Source: Limanda limanda
Taxonomy: Eukaryota > Chordata > Actinopteri > Pleuronectiformes > Pleuronectidae
DNA length: 64,000 nt
Assembly (NCBI RefSeq): GCF_963576545.1
Contig: NC_083651.1
Location: forward strand, 11,949,886 to 12,013,885
Direction: 5' to 3'
Shown: positions 12,251 through 25,027 of the stretch, in pieces
Numbering within the stretch: the first letter of the stretch is position 1
How the letters are laid out: each line of letters begins with the position of its first letter
The notes under the pieces: model-generated
What the model was told of the DNA's origin: nothing
Databases searched by the model: none
The model's input: the letters and a program-made list of their open reading frames with translations, nothing else
Program-made: the position numbers and the translations under genes

Positions 12251-15200
12251 AGTTGTTTTGAATTGAATTTCCCCGGTGTGTGGATCAGTAATGTTTTTAT
12301 CTTATCTTATCTTATAATCTGCTCTTTTTCATAATTTTAATTCAGGTTACCTGAAAAGGTTTACATGCTCTAATATTCAGAAAACACTTAACTTTCCTCT
12401 AACTGATCATTGGTGCAGCTCCTCTTTTCAGCCTCTGTCTGAAACTCTTTGTTTTAGCTCCTGTCTATTTAATGGCCCCGATAAAGTCCAGTCCACTCAT
12501 ATATGCCAGCTGGCCCACTCTGTTTTGATTGGTCAAATGCTTCCAGTGCGAGTAGGACATGTCGGCCTCTGCTCTCGATTTGCTTGGCGTGGCTAGGGGA
12601 CGTGCTTTGGGTGTGATTCATGCAAGATTGGACAGACTACTGACGAGGCATTTCAGGAGCAGAGGGAATTTTCCTAACAGTGGATTTTGGGCTTTTCAAA
12701 CCGTTTACGTAAACCAAAAACCCCATATGGAGGAAAGAGAAACACTAACAAACCATAATAACCCCCTTTAATACAGTTTGGTTTGTGAATGAACTGACAC
12801 ATTTAACCAGTACAGCGGTCTGACATGTCCATTGTGGTGAATACGTCAAGCCTTTATAAGAATGCTTTGTTTCTCCTCCTCTCACGTTTTCTTTCTGTCT
12901 CGGGTGAAATTGCTCAGAGGGTCCGCCCACACGTTATCCCCAGGTAGCAATAGCAATCTTGCTCTTTGTGCATAATTGTGAATACGCTTATGTGTGAGTC
13001 AACCTGTATAAACCTTTGGCTGGAGCAGGCTGTATAAACACTTTGCTGTACACAGCACTCAGCTCAGAGCAGATAAGCTCTGCACACTGTGTGCTGTCTC
13101 TCTCTTGTATGACCAATGATTATACGCCGAAAAGTTAATAGAATAGTAATTGAGGTAGGCTCACAATTTTAAACACACAGCGAGGGGGGTGGAGATGGGA
13201 TGAAGGACAGACAGAAGGTATTGGAGTGGATACCTGACGACTCAGGAAATAATAGGGATGTCATCTCTTTCCCCTCGAATCACACTATTCATCTGAGCTG
13301 CGTGTCGGACGTGAACTCCCAGCCCCGACTGTGACAGAACTCATAAACCTCAGGCTCTGCTTTCCATTCGGACAATGTTCCTTGGAATAAGACGTAGCTG
13401 CAGCCGCGGTGAGAGCCAGTGAGCACTGAGAGCACGAGTATCAAGAGCACACTGTCATTAATAACTCATACGCATGAGCATGGTGTTATTGAGCTGTGCC
13501 AAATCCCAACAATGAATGTCGCTTACTCTAAATAAATGTGACGAGGGAGACAATGATTGTTGCCCATTATACAGGAATTGTCTCTGTAAACCACCCTGAG
13601 TTAGAATTCAGGATCTCAAATAGGGCATTTCTTTGTGTATAGAAGGTTTACACAAAAAATACATGGAGATCTAAATAGTACACATGCATTATCGATTGTA
13701 GTAAAGTATAGCGGGGTCACGCTGAAGTAAATAATCCATAAATACGTGTTCGTCATCTACAGTAGAGATCACCTGTGACATTGTGTGTGGGTGAAGAGCC
13801 GAGCAAAAACAAACTGCTGTAACACACGTCACAGTCACATATATATATATAACCCCAGAAACTGAGATAAAACCTAAAGCGTGTCAATATAACTTTAAAC
13901 ATTATATGGTTAGAAAGCATATAACCATATAAGATATACCTGTAACAACAATTAAAGCAGTGGAAGGATGTATAACAAGAACAATTATAACAATAACAAT
14001 TTAGCACCCTAATATAATAAGAATCAAGTAATCAAACATACCCTTAATTAGATAAAAAGATAAAATAGTCAAAATGTATGTGGGATATATGATTAAAAAC
14101 AGACAGGTTAGATAGACCTTAACTTTGAAAATACGGCCCTGAAGTACAACCTCAATGCAGTAATACAGTACCTGAAACAAATGCTTGCACCTGTAATTCC
14201 CAATCGAGGATAAGTACATGACCAGAGTTATAAAATAGTCTGTGAACAACACAGATGATTCAGTTTTGTTCTGGACCGTTTCTAATGTCCCAAGATGAAA
14301 ACTAAATGACCTGAAAACATGTGAAAACAGATTGAGAGACTTTATAAAGTTGGCAAAGAGTTGAAGATCATCAACCAGCTACTGAACATAATCTGAAACA
14401 CAGCTGCAGCAGTGGTTAACGGGTTCGTACTAATAACTACTAATGGGCTACTTTGGCAAAAACAAAGAAAATGTTATTAAATATTCAGGATTTCTAATTA
14501 CCAAACATTTCAATGATCCGGACCAGATGTGTTCTCAGGTTTGCTCGTCACTGTATATTGTTATTATTCTACTATTTAACATATATTCATATCTTAAGCT
14601 TTATATGCCTGATCAAGATTAATAGTCAATTATATTGAGCCATACTTCATACTGAAGTTATACTGGCAGCTCCTTTAATTAGCAACTGTCTTCATCACGT
14701 TGACATCACTATCAGAACAACGATTTCTAAATCCGACATTTTCAGTAGAAAGAAGCGGCTGAACTAAAATGAAAAGATAGCAACATTAGTACATTAAAAC
14801 AATAAATAATAAACAACTGAAGGTCCCTATTTAGTCCTTTCAACACTGCATCTACTCCCAGTTCGTCGCAGCCAACTCTCACCACTCTCTTTCAGTAAAG
14901 GCCAATTTGCTTTCTGGTCTGCTGGCATGGCTTTTTGCTTTGCTTGTTTTCGACTGACAGTGCAGCCACGCTCTTTCCCAAGGAGCAGACAACATGTTGT
15001 CCGACAGATGAAATGTGCCTTTTCGAGGGCGAACACATTGTTTGCGATCTTGAATCTCAAAGTCTGACACTGCAGCAGAGGATTGGATACGGATCCCAAG
15101 TCCAATGTGCGGTTACCTTAATGCAAGGTTTTGAAAAGATCCTGGTTACTTGTTATGTTACTGTGGATTCTTTTCGGTATTAAACTCTATTCTTAACAAT

Positions 15201-15323
15201 TTTCTGTGCACATAGCAATAAAAATGTGGGCGAGGCATCAGTGTATGAGTGGATATTGTAAAAGAAAAGAAAATATGCAATAAAAATCTAAAAAGATTAA
15301 AATTTGGTAGAATCACCACTAAA

Positions 15324-15326
<3 letters not shown>
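12251..15326. other. Non-coding region
   Basis: Includes a short TTATC repeat (about 12297-12315) and very AT-rich DNA at 13840-14260. Minus-strand open frames there are Tyr/Ile/Leu-rich and reflect composition. The frames overlapping 14827-15183 show no recognisable domain. Confidence 0.55.

Positions 15327-15367
<41 letters not shown>
15327..15367. repeat. (TAA)n microsatellite, about 14 units
   Basis: This is a pure 41-base TAA/TTA tract in AT-rich DNA. Confidence 0.95.
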
Positions 15368-15369
<2 letters not shown>

Positions 15370-15889
15370 AACATTATAATTGCATTACTTTTCTATCTTT
15401 TTTTTGTAATGTAATGTCTTCACAGTGTTGCACATGCGGTGTTATATACTGAATCTTGGATGCACTGTGCAGAGCTGCAATGCAGTACTGACGCTCGGCC
15501 TCCTTATTCTATTGCAATTAATTATTAGTGGATCTGGGTCCTTTGGGCGAACAACACTATCAATACTGCATCTACTTGCTGCGATCAATGAACAAGTTAT
15601 TTAGGGAATTGGCCTCCCCCCTCCTCACACACTGACTCATTCCTGCTCACACACTCTTATGTTGAAGTTTCTCTTCATCACGGTCTCCTTGAATAGCCTT
15701 TATAAAACACATAAATCTGAATGCGGCTTCGCCTTCTACTCTCATCGCTCGTGGCCTTAGTAGTGTATACAGATGCCCCTCCTCCTCGCCTCCATTGCAA
15801 TGAGCAGTCCATTAGCAAATGCCAATAAACCCTCTGTAGCGTGACAGCATGTTCTCAAACAAATTAGAGCCCTAAAGACAACAGGAATA

Positions 15890-16560
15890 TTATTATTTTC
15901 AATCCTCCATCATGCGTTCATTAATCTTCATTTAGACTTGATGAGTGTGGCAATCAAATGAAATTATATCCCTGTTGTGGCCTCTTGTGGATACCCCTCT
16001 CTCGCGCGCTCCCATCCAACGCATTCCCACAAGCTATTGGAATGCAACAAAATTTCCAAACGACTTCAGATTAATTTTGTCTGATTAGCAGCTAAATATA
16101 TCACCAAGCTCTTCAAAGTCATTAACGGCGACAACAGCGGCGGCAGAAACAAACACAACGCAGAGCTGACGCACTATCATGCAGCAGCAGAATCAGGTCC
16201 TTTTTTTTTTATATATATTGAAAGATAAATATCACCCAGCAGACTTTGATTCTGAAAACATTACAAATGTGTCAGGGCTGGCTGTGTGGTCGGAGATGGT
16301 GCCTGGTAATTAGAAGGTGTGTGTTCGGGGCCGGGCTCCATTGCTTTAAATCACTGTAATCGCCTCTGATCTCCTCTAAAAAAAAATCACTATTCATTCC
16401 TCCATAATTACCGGCACATCTGTGGGAGCACATGTGCGTCGGTGCTCTCTGACATCACTGCATCACTGTCTCCTTGGCCACAGTCCGCGATCTGTTGGTG
16501 GCCCGCATCATGAGAGTAGCTGTAAAGACTGCAACAATTAATTATGACACATTATAATAA
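15890..16560. promoter_or_regulatory. Candidate conserved non-coding block
   Basis: Repeat-free sequence with TTCATTAATCTTCATTTAGA, GATTAATTTTGTCTGATTAG, GGTAATTAGAAGG and CAATTAATTATGACAC. The texture is like vertebrate developmental enhancers. No protein-coding potential is seen. A T-run at 16201-16210 interrupts it. Confidence 0.3.
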
Positions 16561-17958
16561 CTTTGCTTTACAACAATTCCCCTTCTTTCTCGCCTTCTTG
16601 TATCTTTCGACATTACTGATCAGCAGGGATTTCTACTTTTTCGAGCATCCGGCTGCTTCGTGCCTGCAGGCGAAGCTCTATATAAAATGTGACATAACAT
16701 GTAGGGAGGGTCACGGCAAAACTTCTCTGCTTCAGCTAAGTGCATTTCCAGACTTTTTGGTTACTTTGAAAAGGCAAATGGTCAGGCAAGAAATCGACTG
16801 TTTATTGCCTCAATATGGTCATTTTGAGCAGTTTGGACAAATAAAATCACATCCATAAATCTGCTCTTCAGGCAATATATAATACACTGTTTTATAATCC
16901 CTGGTGTTGTGACTCATTTTCCTGCTTTCACAACAGCGCACTATTTTTGTGAACAGTTTAAATAAATGCTCACCATGCAATCCATCATGACAAACGTTAT
17001 AGCACATTTTGACCAAAGGCGCTTTTATATCTACTTTGTTTGTTAAGGACCTTTAGATTGTTCTGTTTAGTCTGAATAAAAACAGTCCAGAATAACAGAC
17101 CAAAATCTTGCATGGCATGACCAAAGGAAAACCATTACATTTTGGTGAAGATCCAGAAAAACAAGGCTTGGTAGAGGTATGCTGTCCGCAAAATGTCTTT
17201 CAGCAATTTAGTTAAATAATTGCAAATCCCATGTTAATGAATCATAAAGGTTATTCCAGTTCATCCTGAGAGGGACATGAATATCTTCCCCACATTTCCT
17301 GGCAATTCACTAAATGGTAGTTGCGATATTTCAGTCAGGACCAAAGCACCTTAAGGCCCATATTGTCTTGCCCATAAAGCCAAGCAGCGAGTGTGGCTAA
17401 AAATATCCCAAAAAAGAATCAATGAATAAACAGTTTATATATTTATGTTTTCATTTTATATAAAGCAGATGCAGACAGTAGTAAATTGGCTGTCACTTGA
17501 AACCACTGTAATCACCTTTGGAGTTGGCCTGCTGCCATGCTATTGATTTAAATAGCGAGAAAGTACAGAGAATTATATGGGACAGCTGTCTTTTATAACA
17601 GTCTCACCTTGACAGTTGGCTGTACATTCACGTTCATTCTGCTGAGTCATTGTTGACAAACTTGGGGCAAACCACAACGTGGAGGAAACTTCCGAGGTGG
17701 CGTCCATGCAGGCCCGAGGCACCGGAAATCCTGTGTGACCCAATTCTCAGCTGTCCTAGATCCAAACACTTGGCTTCCAGAAGAAAGAAACCAACCACTG
17801 CAGTGCGAGAGATGAAGAGGCACTGAGGGACGAATGCCGAAGGAAAAGGGGGATGCGTTAAAAGGCAAAAACTTAGACAGAGGAAGACATGAGGGTAGAG
17901 GATGACAGAGGTGAAGCTGTGACGTGGACACATGAGCAGAACTTCATACACATACTAG

Positions 17959-18130
17959 CTGTGTTTCAATTAAGGGGCTGCATCCTTCGAAGGCTGCATT
18001 TGAAGACCGATTGCACAACAAGGCTGCCCCATTAAAAAAGTCCATCCTTCTGTCCGTCAAGTAATGAAAGCACCAAGAGGTTGATCCTTACCAGCCCAAC
18101 CGCCATCCTAAGATTCATTGCGGTTCAGTG
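17959..18130 (+). repeat. Dispersed repeat family 5, copy a
   Basis: It starts CTGTGTTTCAATTAAGGGGC and continues GCATCCTTCGAAGGCTGCATTTGAAG. The copy at 47672-47826 starts CTGTGTCCCAATTCAGGGT with CCATCCTTTG and GCATTTGAAGG. This is a typical start for a non-autonomous teleost DNA-transposon family. Confidence 0.6.
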
Positions 18131-19854
18131 ACGAATCATTTTTCATAGGCACCGGCAAGCGTCAAGACGTCCAATGCTTGAGTTTAACGTTTCCTCTCAA
18201 ACGAACAGCTAACGTTGCACATGTTAAAAAACAAATGTCTCATGTCCAGCGGGTTGAGCTGGTGAAATAGATCAATGAGATTCTCGGTAGACCAGACCGT
18301 CGTATTGGCCTTCAAGGTGTACACAGCCCGTGGAGGGGGCGGCCTTTGTGGGCCATGATCCTAGCTATAGAATTATCTACGGAGAATTATGAATATGGAT
18401 GCAACACAAAGAGAGAACAAATTGTCACTACAGAAACTACAGTTGTTCTCTCCATAAAGCTGAAGGCAACGTTTGAAATATGCTTACCCATAATCAAAAA
18501 ATTCCCCTTATAGTGACTTTAAGCTTTACTCTCTTTTGCTCTACATGCTGTTGACAACATGATACAAAAAAATCATTTTCCTGAAGAATGCACTTTTGTT
18601 AGTATAATGATGTAGCAATGCCCAGATCCAGCAGCGCTTAGTTAATAGTTAATCAATAATTAACTACACTTAATTAGGTTTGTAATTTAGTGGATGAAAA
18701 GATTTCTTAGCAAACCATTTGCACTTCAATTGATTAATCTGACCAGTGTTTTGTTCCTGTGGTGAGTGATAGAAGAAGTACTCTGAGTTTCTACATAAGT
18801 CAAGTAGAAATACTTTGTTGGTAGTAAAACTTTGCATTCATCTGCCCTTCGGAAGGTCTCATTTCACGAATTGTGAAGTTCTTATCCAGTCGTAATATGG
18901 AAAAAATATTGAAGCCGTAAAACAAAATATGTCGTATTTATCACGTTAAAGCATTAATATGACAACAATTTCCTGATACCTGCATCATAAAGAAGAACAG
19001 GTGTGGCAGCATATGAATTATTTAAATGTATGCACGTTAATCATAAAAATGTCTGGTTTGGCTGAAAAGTCAGGTGTCAGGTGCTTGTGAGACATAAACA
19101 TTTAATCGCAAGTTACAAAAGTGTTACATTTGACAAATTTACTTTAGAAACTACAATTTAAAGCTGATTGTAAAACTATGTTGCAAATCGGAAACTTGTG
19201 AACCAAAATCTTCGCAGTCCTTCCGAGTTGTTGCTATGACTTGAGATGGCGTTCACAGTCTGAAGCTAATTTTTCTAATTATTCTGACACCACATGAACG
19301 CACCTTTAGAATTTGGATAGATCAGCTTTAACCTGATGATTTTTAACCATCAATCTACTTCCATTTCCCCATGCTATCACAGACCTTCTATTGTCATATG
19401 CTTTTCACTTCTTGTCTATCGTAAACTTAAAGGTCCTGCTGGTTCCACTTGCATTTTACAATAATCAAGGCCACTGTTCTCCTGGGAACCGTCAAAGCTT
19501 TATAAATGGTTTGAAACTATTGCCCCGATCTGTGCCTTGGCATAATTCTCAGCCAGTACAGATAGAGACTGCAGAGAGTTCCTCGGACTGGTGCCTTTCT
19601 AAACTACATCCAATCTATTGAATTTGCCAAAGGTGGACTAGAGAATTGGAAGCAAAATCAAATCCTGCTGTGTCATTACTTATCCCCCGAAAAACTCCTT
19701 CCAGTGGACCTTGTTTGATCTTGTCTTCTTCGGTACACCAACATTTCCACTCCATCCCCTTCGGCTTTCTGTGTGTTTCTAAACCTGTGGATAGGACTGT
19801 GTGCAACATTTAAATTAACCAGTAGCACACAACAGTTTGTCTTGGTGCAACATA
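18131..19854. other. Non-coding region
   Basis: The first 300 bases may continue the family 5 element. The remainder is AT-rich with no gene or motif I can support. Confidence 0.55.
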
Positions 19855-19990
19855 AGCTGTTTTCGGACATGATCTGAGGAGGAAGTGAGGATAATTAGGT
19901 ACGGACTTTCTGTAGATGTTCCCTTCCACACATGCACAATGCATATTGCTTCCACAACAGGAAAATATCCTCTGCAGGATTCAGGTGAGG
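19855..19990 (+). repeat. Dispersed repeat family 4, copy a
   Basis: It begins AGCTGTTTTCGGACATGA and contains CCACACATGCACAA and CTCTGCA, all shared in order with 43669-43870. It may be the left part of the same larger teleost repeat as family 3; that link is recollection only. Confidence 0.55.
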
Positions 19991-21385
19991 GTTGGATTAG
20001 CAGGAAGAGGATTTTTATTTTATTTTTTTTTTTTTATAGCACATTGACACTGGTGTTTGCTCGTATCCCAGGGAGGAGTCTCCTGCTGCATTCTCACATT
20101 GGCTCTTCCTGACTTTCTGCTGACTTTATACTAAGGGGCCAGGTGGGGAGAGTCCACAGAAAGTCTGGAAGATCTCACTCGGACATTTGCGCTCACATGC
20201 ACAGCCCCTGCGGCGAAAGTGCAGAGGATCTCCTGAGTTCAGGGCATGTCTGAAAGCAGTTATACAGTATCTGACAGCAAAGGATCCTGGATCACAAAGC
20301 TCCACAGGGGCCTATATCCCCATTTACATTCACCCTCTGTCCCAACCTGTGTGGCTGTTGGCTTGACCCACACAGACATGCAGCGGAGCACTGGTGTCCC
20401 GTCCTTGTCTCCCTGTTTCCCCAGCGCCATCACTCAGGCTCATGCAGAGGCAATATTAAAATCATAACCTCCCTCCATGCACAAACTGCTCTGATGGAAA
20501 TAAAACACTCTGATTTTCATTCACTGAAGCCAAGTCTATCAATAACTGTAGCTCATTTATTTATGTGATAATGGGCACAGTGTCCTCCGGGCTTAGCAAT
20601 GAAAACAGCATTTTCTATTTTGGTTTGCCTTTTGTAGATAATTCTTTTTTTCTTCATGTATATTAATTTTGGATTACAGAGGAGGCATAATACATTCATA
20701 ATAACTGTCCCCGCTCTTGTTTCATTTAATTGTTAACTGGGAAGCTTCATCACACAGAGGTGGACAATAATTAGGTGCTGCATAATTTCACCCCCCTATG
20801 TTTAGGGAGATACTGTAATTCGTGAATTTTTCAGTCACTAGTTATTATTATATATCATTGTTATACTAGTAGTTTTTTGAGTAGTTGATTGTGAGAATTT
20901 TAATTGATTATTTTCATTTGTGTCGCATGTCACATGTCAGCAGTTGGTTTTCAATCAAATGCCACTGTTCTTTTTTCAGCATCAATAATACCATGTGTGT
21001 ATGTTTGCAATTTATTATTATTCACTTTGTTTATTTCTTTTAAGAATTAATTAGATTTTTTTTTTTTTAACGTCTCGTTCTAGGTTTGTATCTGAAGGCA
21101 GATAGGACAGAACTACAACAGCACAAGACAAACAATTATCCACTCTCACATTAACACGTGCAGTTTAGTGCCATCAATTAACCTGAGCTGCACGTCTCTG
21201 CACTGAGTACCAAGACAAAACCCACCGTGGAACAGGGGGAACAGCACCGTGCCACACATACAAAAACTGTTCATCAAATATTATCCCTTGTTATAGATTA
21301 CACCAGTAGACCACGTAAATCAGCACAATCTCTGCTCCATTTAAAAATACTGTTATTTTAACCCTCTTACAACAATAATCCAGTG

Positions 21386-21387
<2 letters not shown>

Positions 21388-21482
<95 letters not shown>
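21388..21482. repeat. (ATA)n microsatellite, about 32 units
   Basis: This is a pure 95-base ATA/TAT tract that changes to ATG units at its right end. The long poly-Ile frame across it is an artefact. Confidence 0.97.
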
Positions 21483-21484
<2 letters not shown>

Positions 21485-22889
21485 TGATATGCGTACTTGC
21501 AACATCCACGCATCACCACAGCACATATAACCATTATAGCAACAAGGGAACAGTTTGACTTCTCTGATGGTGATAGCTTTTATTCTCTCCCCCCTGTGAT
21601 CAGGGGTCAGAGGTCAGACTGAGCTGGAGAGCAACACCTTTGTAGCTGATCGGGATTCTGGTAAACACATAAGACCCATCCCCTCAATCACAAGGCAGAA
21701 AATGATTCAACCTTTTCCACAGTAAAGGTGAAAGATGCAACATAACGGCGTAACGCGGCTCTGGAAATCTTCTTCTTTGTTGCGCAGGGCTCAAAGGCTG
21801 ACGCTCCCAAATCAATTTCCCAGTTTTTTACCAAAGGTGATTTAACGTCCCTTTTGCACAAAAGACGTTCCTTATGGTGCATCTGCCACAGCAGAACAGA
21901 ACAAATCAGATTGTGTGAGTTCCCTGATGAAACAGAGGAGTATTTCTGCTGTGTGTCATCATACTCATTATGAGGCTCCCATTTATAGATCTGAGAAGGT
22001 GCTCTCACATCCTTAATATAGCCATGAGGTCAAAATGAAAAGAGCTTTACTTAAGCAGACAGAAGTGTGTCAGGCACACGTCTGAAATATGCAGCACTCC
22101 ACACAGCATGTTCCCTCTCCCCTCTAATACACCGACATTTGTGCCTTGAATGACACATTCTTTTCGTTTACCATCCCACTGTACACTGTATTACTCACAT
22201 GCTGGAGGTATTTGGATGGTTCTTTTCTTTTTGTCTCCCAGGGCTCCGATGAAATCCAACGCTGTGCTGCTATTGACAAACAATGAGGTGCATTATTCTG
22301 CAGCCATAAAAGATTAGTCAATTAATCCAGGAGTCAATATACAGGAAATGAATCTGCAACAGTTTCAAGAATCGATTAATTGTTCATCAAGCAGAAATGT
22401 TAATCAATCGTTGGTTTAAACTTCTTTAACGTGAAGTGAGCTACTTTTCACCTTAATGTTATTACAAATACAATATATTTCAGTTTTGGATTATTGGTCA
22501 GACAAAATTTGAATATGTCACCTGAGAACTTTTATACTTTTATACGCATCAAGCTAAATAGAAATAACTAGTAACTAATACACAGTTCCAACTGATAATT
22601 AAGTTAAGCTATATTTTCCACTGTATATTGTATATTATTGTTATTGTATATTAGTGACTGTCTATTTCTCAGGTGAGATATGTAATCAATTGAAATTCAA
22701 AATGTAAAATCAAGGTTCGGTCTGATAACAACTCAGACATTTCTGACAAAGGGCCCTCTGAAATAGAAATGACCAAAAGTTTGTTTATTATCAATTGTAT
22801 TTTGTACACTTAATATATGTTTCCTTAATGCAAAAAAATTATAATGACGAAGAAATACTGTTTATGTGATAAATAACAGTAAATATGGA

Positions 22890-22980
22890 TTTTATTTACA
22901 TGGCATCTTTCAAAACAGCTGTTACAAAGTGCTTCAACAAGAAGTTAAAATAAAAACAGGAAAGCAAAGATCAGAGACAA
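22890..22980 (+). repeat. Short repeat fragment (TTTATTTA..GCACCTTTCAAA type)
   Basis: TTTTATTTACATGGCATCTTTCAAAACAGCTG followed by TTACAAAGTGCTTCAA resembles a short fish repeat also glimpsed at 63628-63680. Confidence 0.4.
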
Positions 22981-24493
22981 CAAACTAAATAATTCAATAG
23001 TATTTGAAGACAGCAAATGGTACAATACAATTTAATTTAAGCTCCACACACCTAACAAATAATGGTAAAAGAAAGGATAAAGCTTTAAACCATCTGATAA
23101 ATGTTAGGTTCGAGCAGGAGTGTTTCAAGGGACTTTGGGGGCCACACACAAACAGGACCTGGGCCTTATGAAAACTGTGCATAATTGTAAAGTGCAAACC
23201 TCCACCACCATGCCAGTCACATCATACAGATGAATTTAGACATTCAAGTCTCTTTATATCAACCAAACCTCTAAAATGATAAAAGCTTTTGGCAGAAAAC
23301 TAGTGGCATGGGGCTTTGTTCATTCGTTTCCAACCATGGTTTTGTTGTGGTCCCATAAAGGGGTTCTCGGGGTCCCAGGCAATTGTCTTCTTGCAACACC
23401 CTTGGCTTTGAGAGATGATTTCCGACAATAATGTTTCAAGTTAAAAGCAATGAGTAGCGATTTAAAAAAGTAGTGGAAAAGAAGTGCAATATTTCCCCTC
23501 AGAAAATTGCCTCTGAGTTTACCACTTGCTGTGTAGATGATTCAACAATTTATATCGCACTTTATCACACTGTGAGGCCTGCACATATAATGCAGGTGTT
23601 CCAACTCTCTGAAGCGGCATTAATCTCTAGACCCTGTGCAGAAATTCATGGCTGAGTTTAATTAAGATGAGTGATAAAATGTTGCTCGCTACTGAGTGAA
23701 TATATAAAACAACGGCTTTGTTGTAAGCACAATGAAAAACCTAATACTGAAGCCGGGCATGAAAAGACTGTCTGGGGGAAACAAAGAATTCCCTCCCTCT
23801 GCTGGCGTGTATGGATATCTGCCATGAGGATAATAAGACCCCCTCATTCAAACACTGGTGAGCCCCGGAGTAACAATACATGTTTGAAATAACTATCACA
23901 GGGACCATTCATGCAACTTTTGCTTAATCACCCAACTGCCTTGTGCCGTTCTGCACATCCTTCTCTCTCTCTCACCTCGCGCTCAATACACCTCCACATA
24001 GCCCAGGAATCCCATTTATCATTGCAAGTCCAGAGTGGATATTAGTTATCGTGCAACAGCGTGCGGAGGTGTATTATCTCCCCGCTGCTCGTCTCCTGAC
24101 TTCATCACAGAGTTTCCCGTGTAATGGAGTAATTTCCAGAGAGCAGCTGATTAGAGACTCGTTGTGGGTCTGCTCGTGTTTGTTCGTGAGTCATTGTGTT
24201 GAATCAGTCTGACCTTTCTGCTGTTGTTTCTGTGGACGCTGAGATCTCCTGTGACCTATTGTGTGTGTCGGGATTGTTTTGTGCAATTACAAAAGTTGGG
24301 AAGAGGCACACATGCAGTAGAAAAACCTCTTAATACATACTGTATCGAAGAAAATTACATAACACTTCTAGTACACCACAGTTTAGAGGGGCATACTGCA
24401 CTTTTCACTTATTTTACAGTTAAATCCTGTCCTCATAACAGATCAAGATTTTAGAGCTCAAATCTTAAAAAAACACATCATTGAAGATGAATC

Positions 24494-24577
24494 CAGTGGT
24501 TCTCAACCTATGGGGCCAAATTTTTTGGGAAGTTTTCTGGGTCAGACACTTTCACAACGACAGGGACCTTTCCTGTC
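24494..24577 (+). mobile_element. Possible hAT-type terminus fragment
   Basis: CAGTGGTTCTCAACCTATGG at 24494 matches the well-known terminal inverted repeat sequence of hAT (Charlie-like) transposons. I did not find the inverted partner nearby, so this is at most one end of a truncated copy. It runs directly into the hairpin at 24578-24618. Confidence 0.5.
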
Positions 24578-24618
24578 TGCTTTGTGCTGCAGAAAGTGTT
24601 TTTCTGCAGCACAAAGCA
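24578..24618. repeat. Perfect 18-bp inverted repeat with a 5-base loop
   Basis: TGCTTTGTGCTGCAGAAA at 24578-24595 is followed by loop GTGTT and its exact reverse complement at 24601-24618. The stem is too short for an ordinary microRNA precursor. Confidence 0.95.
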
Positions 24619-24700
24619 CGTCAACACTGATGTAGGCCCTTATCATTGTCTATCCATGTCCACATCTTAGTCTTCTACCTGTATGCCACCATGTTTTCAT

Positions 24701-24857
24701 CCTGAGATATTCGTATTCTTCCAGTTTCGTGTCTGTCATGTATTGGAAACATCATCAAGACGTCCACTTTCTCGTTGGACATTTTACCAGAGGGTGCTGG
24801 CAAGAGAAGTTCCAGAAAATATCCGGAGTACCTGACTCTGACATGAAGACTGCATTT
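24701..24857 (+). repeat. Dispersed repeat family 3, copy b
   Basis: This is a shorter copy of the family at 4842-5050; the middle section around the Cys-like CTCACATGGGCTC stretch of copy a is missing here. Confidence 0.65.
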
Positions 24858-24988
24858 TAAACACATTTTCACCAAACAAGCAAAGGACAGAGAAAATTAA
24901 ACTTGTGTAGATGCAACTGAGCTTTTTCTTTTGACGTTTATTTTTCTGATGATACTTCTGTACAAGATTTTGAATATAGGACCTGTAA

Positions 24989-25027
24989 TGGAGTACTTTT
25001 ACAGTACTCCAGTTCTATTGGAGTACT
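24989..25027. repeat. Three alternating 9-base inverted copies
   Basis: TGGAGTACT (24989-24997), AGTACTCCA (25003-25011) and TGGAGTACT (25019-25027). The middle copy can pair with either neighbour, giving two mutually exclusive 9-bp hairpins with loops of 5 and 7 bases. Confidence 0.95.

Larger units (their letters stand above)
19991..24493. other. Non-coding region around the ATA microsatellite
   Basis: Holds the ATA tract (21388-21482), a repeat fragment (22890-22980) and T runs at 20022-20036 and 21058-21068. No exon-like frame was recognised. Confidence 0.55.
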
